Source of the DNA: Ryuthela nishihirai
Taxonomy: Eukaryota > Arthropoda > Arachnida > Araneae > Heptathelidae
DNA: 64,000 bases
Reading direction: 5' to 3'
Assembly (NCBI GenBank): GCA_038380435.1
Contig: JAWZYU010000010.1
Span: 44,550,135 to 44,614,134, forward strand
The notes beneath the pieces were generated by a model that did not search any database, was not told where the DNA came from, and worked only from the letters and a program-made list of their open reading frames with translations. A program made the position numbers and the translations under genes. Of the stretch, positions 54,765 through 64,000 are shown piece after piece. The number at the start of each line of letters is the position of its first letter. Position 1 is the first letter of the stretch.

Positions 54765-56735
54765 TGGCAAAATTCGTAGTGACTTCGCAAAATCTAGGTG
54801 AGTTGTGAAAATTTGGAATTTTTTTTGGAAAATTAAGGGGAGTTGTCAAAATCGAGGCAACTTGGCAAATCTAAGGCAGTTTAAAAAATGGAGAGACGGA
54901 AAAATTTAGAGCAGTTGGCAAAATTCGAAGCCACTCAGTAAAATACAGGTGAGTTGGTAAAATCGGGACAACTTGGTAAAATCTTAGGGAGTTGGCAAAA
55001 TTCGGAGTGACTTGGTAAAATCTTGGGGAGTTGGCAAAATCGGGACAACTTGGCAAAATCTTGGGGAGTTGGTAGAATTCGGAGTGACTTGGTAAAATCT
55101 TGGGGAGTTGGCAAAATTCGAAGTGACTTGACAAAATTTTGGAGAGTTGACAAAATTCGGAGTGACTTGGCAAAATCGTGGGGAGTTGACAAAATTCAGG
55201 TGAGATGTAAAAGTTAGGATTTTTTCTGTAAAATTAGGGCGAGTTGGCAAAACTTAGAGAGTTGGCAAACTTCGGAGTGACGGCAAAATCGTGGGTAGTT
55301 GGCAGTAGTAGCATAAATGAGAGTTCTGGGCCAATAAATGGGTCCAAAGAATTCTGTGAAAATCTGTGGGAAAAGTTATGGGGGATGAGGTAAAAAGGTA
55401 TGTTTCTTGTGGTTTTTTGTGAAAATATGTGTGAAAACTAGAATAAACGGGGGTATTTTTTAGCATGTGAAAAACTACCACAAGAAACATACTTTTTACC
55501 TCATCCCCCGTTACTTTTCCCATAGATTTTCACAGAATTCTTTGGACCCATTTACTGGCCCAGAACTCTCATTTATGTTACTACTATTGGCAAAATTCAG
55601 GTGAGATGTGAAAATTTGAATTTTTTTTTCTGTAAAATTATGGCGAGTTGACAAAATTTAGGGGCAGTTGGCCAAATCTAGGGGTAGTTGGAAAAACTAG
55701 GGGCAGTTGGCAAAATTAGGAGTGACTTGGCAAAATCGTGGAGAGTTGACAAAATTCAGGTGAGATGTAAAAATTGCAATCGTTTTTCTGTAAAATTATG
55801 GCGTGTTGGCAAAATCGAGGCAACTTCGCAATATCTAGAAGAGTTGACAAATCTTAAGGGACTTGATAAAATTCAGAGTGACTTTGCAAAAATCAGTGTC
55901 ATGTAAAATTTGGATTTTTTGTGTAAAATTGTGGCGAGATAGCAAAATCGAGGAAACTTGGCAAAATCTAGGGCAGTTGGCAAAATTCGAATCCACTTAG
56001 TAAAATACAGGCGATTTGTGTAAATTGGGATTGTTTTTGTGAAATTAAGAAGAGTTGACAAAATCGAGAACACTTGGCAAAATCTAGGGAGGTTGGCAAA
56101 ACTGGAAACCACTTGGTAAAGTACTGGTGAGTTGTAAAAATTGGGAATGGTTTTGTGAAATTAAGGAGAATTGGAAAAACCAAGTACTCTTGGCAAAATC
56201 TAGGGGAGTTGGCAAAAATTCGAAGTCACTTGGTAAAATACAGGGGAGTTGTTAAAATCGTGCCTTTCTTGTGCAATTAAGGAGAGTTGATAAAATTCGA
56301 AGTATTTTGGCAAATTCGGGAAGATGTAAAAATTTTGATTTTTTGTGTAAACCTACGGCGAGTTGGCAAAATCTAGAGTAGTTGACAAAATTCGAATCCA
56401 CTTGATAAAATATAGGCGAGTTGTGAAAATTGAGATTTGTTTTATGAAAGTAAGGAGTGTTGGACCAATTGAGGAAACTTAAAATGTACGGCAGTTTTCA
56501 AAATTCGAATAGGGATTGGGTTTGCGAAATTCAGGATAGTTGAATAAAATCGAGAAAACTTTGCAAAATCTTGGGGAATTTGAAAAGTTTTTATTGATTT
56601 GGCAAATTAAGGAGAGATGCAAAGATTAAGGATAATTTCGTGAAATTACAGAGAATTGGGCAAATCAAGGGAAAATTTAAACTGACTTTCCACAATTCAG
56701 ACGAGATGTAAATATTGGAATTATTCCTGTGAAAT
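54765..56735. repeat. Degenerate minisatellite (about 40-bp unit)
   Basis: Built from alternating phrases 'agttggcaaaatt(c)gga' and 'gtgacttggcaaaatcttgggg', with an occasional longer unit 'aggtgagatgtaaaaattggaattttttctgtaaaattatggcg'. The minus strand is open for about 100 codons in several frames only because of the repeat structure. Confidence 0.92.
55307..55588. mobile_element. Fold-back element nested in the minisatellite
   Basis: Inverted repeat: 'gtagtagcataaatgagagttctgggcc' at the left pairs with 'ggcccagaactctcatttatgttactac' at the right. The arms run about 125 bp with a short centre near 55435-55460. The surrounding ttggca may be its TSD, but that word is common in the host repeat. 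Confidence 0.82.
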
Positions 56736-56741
56736 TATGGC

Positions 56742-56890
56742 TAGTTGGCAAAATTGGAAGTCAAATGGCAAATTACTCTTAGTTGGCAAAACTGGAAGTC
56801 AAATGGCAAATTACTCTTAGTTGGCAAAACTGGAAGTCAAATGGCAAATTACTCTTAGTTGGCAAAACTGGGAGTCAAATGACAAAATCA
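56742..56890. repeat. 38-bp tandem repeat, nearly perfect (4 units)
   Basis: Units 'agttggcaaaactggaagtcaaatggcaaattactctt' style begin about 56742, 56780, 56818 and 56856. They are more homogeneous than the rest of the array, so they expanded recently. Confidence 0.9.
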
Positions 56891-57091
56891 AAGTTGTGAA
56901 AATTGCTTCAAACCTTCCCCCCAGACACGGAGCGAAAATCTAATAAGTTTGCTCAGTTGGGGCAAAATTTGAATTTCGAGTTGGAAAATTTTGGATTTCT
57001 CCCCCCCCCCCAACCATAGTCCTTCGCTACGCACCTGATTGCACTATTGTTTACTCATGCCTAGCAATAGTTTTTTGTTATTATTATGGAT

Positions 57092-57472
57092 TAGGGGCGG
57101 GGGGGTGCAGTCGGTAGCGCGCCGGGCTCATCATCTGCAGTTCCCAAGTGCGAATCCTAACCTGTGTCAGTGTTCAAAATTATCTCCACTAATCCCCACT
57201 CTGCTCTCAGTGAGAAAAGAGACGCCGATGAGATCGGAAAGGGCGCCCTCTCTCGGATGGAACGTTAAACTGTGACCATGTGTGTAGGAGAGCCTTGCAG
57301 TGAGCACTTTGAAGAACACGCTGTATGGCTTTGACGGGAGGCTACCAAATGTCTCCAAACAGCTATCCAGTGGGTTCCATTCCCCCAACTTAATTTGAGT
57401 CCTTGGGGGAGGTCCTTGTGACCTGAATATTTAGTCTGTGTGAAAAAAAGCGCCACTCAGAGATAAAACAAC
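57092..57472 (+). mobile_element. SINE A copy
   Basis: Plus copy: head 'aggggcgggggggtgcagtcggtagcgcgccgggctcatcatctg', body, tail 'gccactcagagataaaacaaca'. It lies 47 bp from the hAT element's TSD. Confidence 0.88.
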
Positions 57473-58289
57473 AGCAAAAAAAAACTATTTCGTGTGAAAA
57501 GCATCTTTCTCTTCCTTCAACTAATCCGGAACATACACCTGTTTTTTACAATCAATGGAACTTGCTGATCACCAAAAAAAAAAATAGTTTCGAACATTTC
57601 AAAATAACTTGAATCTGCCCACTCAGTGTACAAACCAATATCGTAGATGATGTGGTAAAGTAGGTTAATAGCAATTTTCTTATTTTCTCTATCTAATAGA
57701 CTCAAAACAACAAAATATTTGTTGACAGAAACTCGCTAGAGTCTTGCGAGAAAAATGCAATGTGCATTAAATTTGCATTCTCGCTTGAAATCTAGAGCTG
57801 ATGTCTCGTAAAAATAAGAACTCCTAGTCAGATGAAAATTGTGGAGTGTGTTGAAATTATTGATAAACATAAATTTAGCCTAATGACAAAATAGTATAAG
57901 CTTAATGATAAACATCGACATTATTAGCTAATGGTTTAGCATACAATAATGCAAATCGATGGTAGAACAGATTTTAATGTCCGGCCATAAAGAAGATTTC
58001 TAATTTTTCTACGTGTTTCATAAGATAATGCAAAGCAAAGTAATTCGAAATTTATTTTTCTTTCAAAAAGAAGAAAATCTGATAAAGGTAATATATGATC
58101 AGTGTTATAACCAGGCTATTTTAAAGGGGGGGGGATTTGTTTTTATTAACACTTTTGTGCATATAAATTCCTGAAACAACGATTTTTTAAAAAATGTAAT
58201 TTTCCAAAGGGATATGTCTCATTTTCCTAACTATTACTTACTTAGCTACACTACTAGACTTCAGTTCACAATCAGTGCATGCTTTAAAA
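57473..58289. other. AT-rich noncoding stretch
   Basis: Nothing recognised. Confidence 0.4.
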
Positions 58290-58470
58290 CTTAAACTTCC
58301 AAAATTCATTAAGTACTGAAAGTTTTGTTGAAAATCGAGATATTGATATATTTGATTGACATGTTTTTCTGCTATCATATTGGGAAAAAATTACAAGTTA
58401 CAAACTTCGACGTTATAGATTCCCATTTACGTAACATAGGGTTGTTCCTTGATTTTTGAAAACCAGTGTA
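58290..58470. repeat. Single arm of the inverted-repeat family
   Basis: 'aaacttccaaaattcattaagtactgaaag.ttttgttgaaaatcgagatattga' through 'cgacgttatagattcccatttacgtaacatagggttgttccttgatttttgaaaacc' follows the right arm of 52660-53113 in order. Confidence 0.75.
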
Positions 58471-58804
58471 TATCAAAATGCATCGAAAACGAAATGTATT
58501 AAATACATTACTATTTTTTTAAAAAAATATCTGTTTCAAAATGGTTCTAAACAGGACACTGAGCTTGTTGATTTGTATCGGGATTAGCTTTAGTATGATT
58601 TCATCAAACCTCACTCACCCTGGAGTCGTTTCTTCTCGCAAAACTTCGTATAAATACAGAATCCCAATAAAACGTGTAAACAAAGAATCCACTTAGTGGT
58701 TAGTTTCTCAAACGCTAGCTGCTCCTCCATTTTGTTTTTCGCTGGGTAGTCTTCTTGTCAACAGGACATTTCCTGTCATATTTTATAAATAATAATAAAT
58801 ATCG
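58471..58804. other. Noncoding stretch
   Basis: Nothing recognised. Confidence 0.4.
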
Positions 58805-58972
58805 CTCAAGCTCCTGCTTACCACAGAGGTCTGAGAGGAGCCTGCCAGTTACATACGCCATAGTAGAATGTCTGTGAGGTTGGCTGGACCTCAGCAGAAA
58901 AACAACACAAACATCCATGCCTTACCCGGGGCTGGAACCCAAGTTCCTTAGATCAGTAGCCAAGCGAGCTTA
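58805..58972 (-). mobile_element. SINE B copy, A box lost
   Basis: Minus copy with diverged tail palindromes (ctcaagctcctgcttacc), body, linker, and B-box region (gggctggaaccc). It stops inside the head at 'gtagccaagcgagctta'. Confidence 0.85.
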
Positions 58973-59010
58973 CATTACTTCAAAATACTAACACTCTGTC
59001 TCTATTAATA

Positions 59011-60204
59011 TACACCGAAGAGCCAAAACATTATGACCACCTGCCTAACATAATATTGGTCCTCCACATGCCACCAAAACAGCTCTTACCCGGCGAGGCA
59101 TGGATGCTACAAGATTTCTAAAGGTGTCTTGTGCTACCTGGTACAAATACGTTACCAGCAGATCCTTTAACTCTTGTAAGTTATGTGGGTGAGCCTCACA
59201 GATAGGATATGTTGTTCCAACATAAACCACAGATGCTCGATTGAATTGATGTGTGGGGAATTTGGAGACCAAGGCAATACCTGGTAGTCTTCCTCATATT
59301 CCGAAAACCATTCTCGAACAATTTGGGCAGTGCTGCATGGCGCATTATCCTGCTGAAAGAAAGCACTACTAGAGGAATATACCGTTGCCATGAAAGGGTG
59401 CACCTAGTCTGCAATGATGTTTAGTAGGTGGTAGACGTCATCGTTTTCTGCACATGAATGACTGGACACAGGGTTTCCCAGCAGACATTGCCCAAAGCAT
59501 TACACTTCCTCAACCTGCATGTTTTCGTTTCATGGTGCATCCTGCTGCCAAGACTTCTCCAGGTAAACGACGCACACGTACCCGACCGTCCATATGGTAC
59601 AACAGGAAACAAGTTTCATTCGACAAGACGATCTTCTTTCAATCATTTAAGATGCAGTTTTGATGCTTGCGTGCCCATTGTAAACGCTTTCGACGGTGAA
59701 CCGAGGTTAGCACGGGCACTCGAAGCGGCCTGCGGCTACGCAGCCCCATTTTCATCAGGGATCGATTCCCGTCACCAACCTTTAAATTACAGGCGAGTTG
59801 CGTTACAGACCTTCTGTTGGCTCGTACCATACGGTATAGCCTTCGCTCACCTCTAACATCGATGAGCCATGGTCAGCCGACACCTTGCCGGCGGTTCGTG
59901 GTTTTTCCCTCCTTGGACCACTTTTTGAAGGTATGAACCCCGGGCGACCGTGAGCACTCCACAAGCCTTTCCGTCTCGGAAATGCTCTGACCCAGTCGTG
60001 TGGCCATTATAATTTGGCCTTTGTCAAACTCACTTAATTCCGCTGCTTTTCCCATCTGAAGAAGAAGAAAATACTGATTCACAGAGCTCAGTATCAGGTT
60101 TTATTTATACCGTTTCATGGTCTTCACACGCACCGTCGTTTTCCTTCAGTTGCTTCGATTTGCATAAAGACGCGCTGGTCATAATGTTTTGGCTCTTCGG
60201 TGTA
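59011..60204 (-). mobile_element. Tc1/mariner-type transposon, decayed
   Basis: 1194 bp with terminal inverted repeats: left TACACCGAAGAGCCAAAACA and complementary right end, flanked by TA (59009-59010, 60205-60206). The minus strand encodes a broken transposase. The ends match at least 28 of about 31 bases by eye. Confidence 0.93.
59045..60058 (-). pseudogene. Tc1-like transposase pseudogene
   Basis: Frames in order on the minus strand: N-terminal helix-turn-helix-like ([24 protein letters not shown] from about 60054), a second paired-like segment (RSVTQLACNLKVG...RKRLQWARKHQ), the middle of the catalytic domain (frame at 59421-59612), then FFQQDNAPCSTAQIV (second catalytic Asp) and NSIEHLW (third catalytic acidic residue), consistent with the DD34E layout. 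At least three frame breaks inactivate it. The C-terminal frame ends near 59045. Confidence 0.88.
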
Positions 60205-60651
60205 TATGCTATTAACATGCCAAAGTGTATACATTTTGTTGGTACACTTTGTATATGCTTAGGAATCTAGATATTCTTAAATTCTTCATGTCAGTCTGCC
60301 CATCCTTCACTCTTTGGTTTGAGACTTCCGCACTTTCAAATTCAACATGCAATTGATTGAAGGGGAGACCAGAACGAAATCAAGACATACAAATATTCCT
60401 CTTATTAGATATTGAGTAAAACGAGAATGGAGATTGAAGACATGAACGCAACAATGGTCTCTAAAACTTGTAATTGTAAATCAAGTGTAAAATTCAATAG
60501 CAAATATTAATCCAATTTGCGTCAATTTTGGTATTCGATTCTTGTACTATATCACATCTCTCCCGGTACAGCAGAATGAAGGACACCATTCAATAATAAA
60601 TGCGAAGATTACTTGTTAGCCATGTTGTGTTTTATTGTAACTTACTCTCGC
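60205..60651. other. AT-rich noncoding stretch
   Basis: Nothing recognised. Confidence 0.4.
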
Positions 60652-60777
60652 ACCAGCGCTTTCAGCTGTTGTTTGAGTTGGTCTTTAACGTTAACAACAC
60701 AACAGCTTGTCAGTCAAACCAGCGCTTTCAGCTGCTGTTTGAGTTGGTCTTTAACGTTAACAGCTTGTCAGTCAAAC
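60652..60777. repeat. 66-bp tandem duplication
   Basis: 'accagcgctttcagctg.tgtttgagttgg...cagcttgtcagtcaa' occurs at 60652 and 60718. The second copy differs by one substitution and lacks a short 'aacaca' insertion. Confidence 0.92.
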
Positions 60778-61109
60778 TTAACTCAAATTTTTTTATAATG
60801 CTTTCGATTACTATTAGTAAAAACCAAGATTTTTTGTAATTAAATATTGCTAGCAGATTTGTAGCCGAAAGAATATTAATTTTGATGAAGAATATAATTT
60901 CAGCTATAAAGTCATGTACATAGAGATCGATGATTGGGATATTCACAGTTTTTTTGCCGTGTAATATATGCATTGGTAACTTTGATGGTTTATGAGTTCC
61001 AAAAAAAAAAACTTTTTTTTTTTCTCTTATGTATTTATTTGAGATAGTCTACAGTACAATTTACGCACTGATAGGTAGAGAGTTTTTAAAATATTTCCAG
61101 GTGACATGC

Positions 61110-61275
61110 ACCCTTCCTTGTGGCACAGTGGTTAGCGTTCTTGGCTGCAGAACTGGCATGGGGGTTTCTTTTCTTGTGTAATATTTCTGCTGAGGTCTGG
61201 CCTTTTTCGCAATATTTTTTATGGGGTATATTATAGTGTCAGACCACTGAAACAAGCAGTTGTTTAAGAGATTAT
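61110..61275 (+). mobile_element. SINE B copy, degraded
   Basis: Plus copy: head remnant 'ccttgtggcacagtggttagcgttcttggctgcag', body 'atttctgctgaggtctgg', and tail 'gtgtcagaccactgaaacaagcagttgtttaagag'. The B box is deleted. Confidence 0.72.
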
Positions 61276-61621
61276 TTCTTTTTGGTATAAGATTATTACT
61301 TGTGGAAATGATTGAACTGTGCCAGATGTGATATTCTTCTTCTCAATACGGAGAGACAGGACGCTAATGGGTTTAGAAATACAAAAGGTCGTTGGATATT
61401 TTTTCTTGGGCAGGAGATTCAAATCTTCCTTTCCTTAATGTGTGATTTAAGTGCAATAAATTTAAAGGAAAGAAAATATATCCTTACAGTTCGCCGCAGA
61501 ATTCTGAGAGGAGCTTTAAATGTAAATACATTTCTGAAGAGTATTGTATTTCTCTGCAAAAGGAAAAGTCACTTTAAGTACAATATTTAAAAAGAATATT
61601 CATGCTTTGTCTAGATTTGAG
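61276..61621. other. Noncoding stretch
   Basis: Nothing recognised. Confidence 0.4.
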
Positions 61622-61914
61622 TTCGGTTGTTTTACCTCTGAGCGGCAGTTTTTTGCACACAATGGGCTAAATAACCAGATCACAAGGACCCCGAAGGCTC
61701 GAAGAAGGGTTGGGGGAGGGGATCCACTGGAACACCTCTTGGTAGACAGAATGTACCCTCCTGTCAAGGCCATCAGCGTGTTCTTTAACGTGCACAGGAT
61801 ATGTCTCTCCCACATACGGCGCAAACGGCTTAGCATACCATCGACGGACTGCGGAATTGCAAGCCTATCGGTGTTCCCTACTGACCGTGGGCAGAGCGAG
61901 AAGTTTTGCGGAGA
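61622..61914 (-). mobile_element. SINE A copy without head
   Basis: Reverse copy from tail 'ggttgttttacctctgagcggc' to 'gagaagttttgcggaga'. The tRNA-like head is missing. Confidence 0.88.
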
Positions 61915-61938
61915 GCTTTGTCTAGAATTCCTTACTCT

Positions 61939-62086
61939 GTGGAGGAGGAGTTAGCTCAATCAATAGTGCGCCAGACTCCTAATTTGAAATTCTCAGATTC
62001 GTGTCCAACCTGGGCTAAAGTTTTGATTAATGTCCTGCAAACTCAATCCTGCCTTCCGTCAATACGGGACGCCGTCAGTAGTGGGG
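61939..62086 (+). mobile_element. SINE A 5' fragment
   Basis: Plus fragment with head ('ggaggagttagctcaatcaatagtgcgccagactcctaatttg') and first body words. It lies head-to-head with the preceding headless reverse copy. Confidence 0.82.
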
Positions 62087-62681
62087 CAAGGGAGCCATGC
62101 TTAGAGAGGGGGGCTTGCTAGACTTGCTAGAAAGGGGAGCTTGCCCCCCCCCCTTCTCTAGCATGCATTGTAAATTCAGTCTCTCCAACCACACATACTT
62201 TCGCATTTTTTCGCTCCATTGTATTTCTTGCCTCCGCCCACCATCGGCTTTTTTCCAAGATCCTGGTCTGCTAATCGGGTGCAAATTCGATACGTAGTTT
62301 CTTGGATTTTAATTTCGCAATGTTTTTAGTGGAATCCACACATACATAAAACAATACAGAATGTATATCGAAAAGTTGCAGTCATCGTCTTACAGTTTGC
62401 ATTATACCATACAATAATCTTCTACGCAACACTTAGAGAATTATGGGCAAGCGGTGGAAATAAAGCGCTGATTACGAGGCACACATTTTGTAAAAAGATA
62501 ATAGGAATAGCTATAATTTGTATGACTCCCTTAATAACTTCTCTGAAGTATTATGGGCATGCTAGCGCCAAAAGGAGATTCTTAAAAATTTTAAAAGAAT
62601 TCTTAAAAGAATCTCCTTAGCCCTGTTTAAAAAACTACAGACTCATTTTTGCTACGGCCACCATTTTCAGGGAAATTTGCT
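62087..62681. other. Noncoding stretch with two small hairpins
   Basis: 62098-62167 has G-rich/C-rich complementary blocks (agaggggggcttgc / gcttgccccccccc). 62573-62618 has arms aaggagattctt / aagaatctcctt. No gene. Confidence 0.5.
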
Positions 62682-63039
62682 GGTTTGGGTTGTTGTTTTA
62701 CCTCTGAGCGGCACTTTTTTGGCCTACAATGGACTAAATGGCTAGGTGACTAGAACTCAGAGGAGGTTGTGGAAGGGCATCCACTGGAGAGCTGTTAGGA
62801 GATACTGGAGAGTTGACAGGAAGCTTCCATCAGTGCCATCAAGCGTGTTTCATAATTTGCGTAGGATATTCCCATCTGATGAACTATGTCCTTTCCCCGC
62901 TCATTAGTATCCCCTTTCTCATCGAGGGAAGGGTGGAGATTAATGCAGATTAATTTCAGCGCTGGCATAGTTGAGACTCGAACCTGTAAATTGCAGATTA
63001 TGAGTCTGTCGCGCTACCGACTAAGCCAACCTCGTCCCC
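62682..63039 (-). mobile_element. SINE A copy, diverged
   Basis: Reverse copy from 'gtttgggttgttgttttacctctgagcggc' to head complement 'ctaccgactaagccaacctcgtcccc'. Near-repeat flanks 'ggaaatttgc' and 'ggaaattgc' are its probable TSD. Confidence 0.87.
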
Positions 63040-63818
63040 AGGAAATTGCCGATTTTGCTTTATATAAATAATATATTAATCATAGTTGGAAGCAGTTAAA
63101 TGTTCACCTTTGATAATCTTATTCTACTTGTAGAAGTTCTAATGCTATTTTTTTTTCCTATTTACAACAAAGGAGAATCCTAGAAGCAACTCTAGCTTTT
63201 ACAGGACATCTCATATAAGGAACCCCGCTAAGACCGCATTACTGCTGACCACTTCCTCAGAACTAACACAATACGCATAGTTTGCCTGCTAGTACTGTAG
63301 CTAGCTCCCTAACCACTGAGGCAATTAAGGCTGAGTTAAATGAGTTCATTGTAAAAAGTAGATGCAACTCTGGTATAAACCACAGTTTTTAAAGCAACAA
63401 CGCAATAATAAAGATTTATTTTAGTCATACCGATAAGTTTGTCAACTAAACCGGCATTTATAGAGCTATTCCTTTATAACGTTTTTATTAGGAGTTTTCA
63501 GATAGCTTTATTAATACTGAATAATAGAGCCTTAAATATAATTATGCTAAAAATAATAATGTTTTGAACTCTGTACGATGCAATATAAAATAAAACATGG
63601 TGATTGAAAATTATTTCGCCGCATCGATGAACAAAATAACTAGGTAGGCTTTATTTAGTTTTTGTTTAAAATAATTAATCAAATTGGGTTCAAATAAAAC
63701 AATCTGCAAGGGCAAAAGTGCCTGTGAAATACTTAATCTGCTTCAGTAGACTTTACTGTGTTTCAACTGATGTAACTTCACTACATTTGGATGAAACATG
63801 CAGGGTCATTATAAAAGA
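63040..63818. other. AT-rich noncoding stretch
   Basis: Nothing recognised. Confidence 0.4.
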
Positions 63819-64000
63819 GGGGCGGGGGTGGCTCAGTCGGTAGCGCTCCAGGCTCGTAATCTGTAGTTCCCAGGTTCGAGTCCTAGCTGGGTCAGCGTTG
63901 AGATTTATCTCCGCAAAATTCCCCGTCCTGCCCACGGTCAGTAGGGGACACCGATGGGATTGGAAAGGCCGCCGTCCGTCGGATGGGACGTTAAGCCGTG
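63819..64000 (+). mobile_element. SINE A copy, cut by window end
   Basis: Excellent head match (ggggcgggggtggctcagtc, cgtaatctgtagttcccagg) and first body half, then the window ends. The close match to 10195-10586 suggests a young copy. Confidence 0.93.

Larger units (their letters stand above)
54705..57037. mobile_element. hAT-ended non-autonomous element filled with a minisatellite
   Basis: The left end CAGGGGCATAGCCATGG and the complement of the right end, CAGGTGCGTAGCGAAGG, are imperfect inverted repeats. The flanks attacact (54697-54704) and attgcact (57038-57045) form an 8-bp TSD with one change. Inside both ends are G-rich (gggggatggggg) or C-rich stretches, then 2.2 kb of degenerate tandem repeats. 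No transposase. It is 2333 bp long. Confidence 0.8.

Noticed and set aside
54871..55250. Overlapping minus-strand reading frames with repeated 'LPKILPSHSEFCQ' peptides
   Set aside because: They are open only because the minisatellite unit lacks stops; there is no start context and no conserved domain.
54765..56735. CRISPR-like spacing of repeats
   Set aside because: Units are degenerate and contiguous without unique spacers, there are no cas genes, and the setting is eukaryotic. It is a minisatellite.

Overview
The window looks like accessory, intergenic or intronic DNA from a large arthropod genome. A chelicerate such as a spider is my best guess, but that is inference from repeat style and not proven. 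It is AT-rich. I found no intact host gene; the strongest host-gene candidate is one short first coding exon at 53938-54113 (minus). Almost everything recognisable is a transposable element or its debris.

Two SINE families dominate. SINE A is about 390 bp, with a tRNA-like head (A and B boxes) and a tail ending in AACAACCCAACCC. It has roughly 33 full or partial copies on both strands, about 15% of the window, several with clean 9-13 bp target-site duplications (TSDs). SINE B is about 180-210 bp, with a class II (Leu/Ser-type) tRNA-like head and a 3' tail with two small palindromes. One SINE B copy (15097-15321) has a full-length 5S rRNA sequence in place of the tRNA head. Its 3' end matches the 3' end of an RTE-like LINE in the same window, which suggests a SINE/LINE partnership.

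Autonomous-type elements are: (1) a Ty3/gypsy LTR element at 19990-24962 with 642-bp LTRs, one visible LTR mismatch and a 4-bp TSD, but with protease and the 5' half of reverse transcriptase missing; (2) an RTE-like LINE at 41530-45144 (minus), bounded by a perfect 12-bp TSD, full length but frameshifted, with two further fragments at about 19595-25818 and 28262-28925; (3) a jockey-like LINE ruin at about 35600-36870; (4) a decayed Tc1/mariner element at 59011-60204.

The gypsy element and a SINE A copy both sit inside the same older LINE fragment, so 19.6-25.8 kb is a three-layer nest. Many non-autonomous DNA transposons (hAT-, Tc1/mariner- and pogo-like) can be delimited by TSDs. One hAT-ended element (54705-57037) consists mostly of a 2.2-kb degenerate minisatellite and carries another fold-back element inside it.

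Region by region: 0-15 kb, tandem hAT MITEs, a Tc1-like MITE, SINEs and two copies of an unclassified repeat; 15-19 kb, the 5S-headed SINE, then unannotated AT-rich DNA; 19.6-25.8 kb, the nest; 27-35 kb, SINEs, a LINE fragment and hairpin MITEs; 35-46 kb, the LINEs, a SINE B with a perfect TSD, a pogo-like MITE; 46-53 kb, SINEs, a snapback palindrome and an inverted-repeat element; 53-57 kb, the candidate exon and the minisatellite transposon; 57-64 kb, SINEs and mariner.
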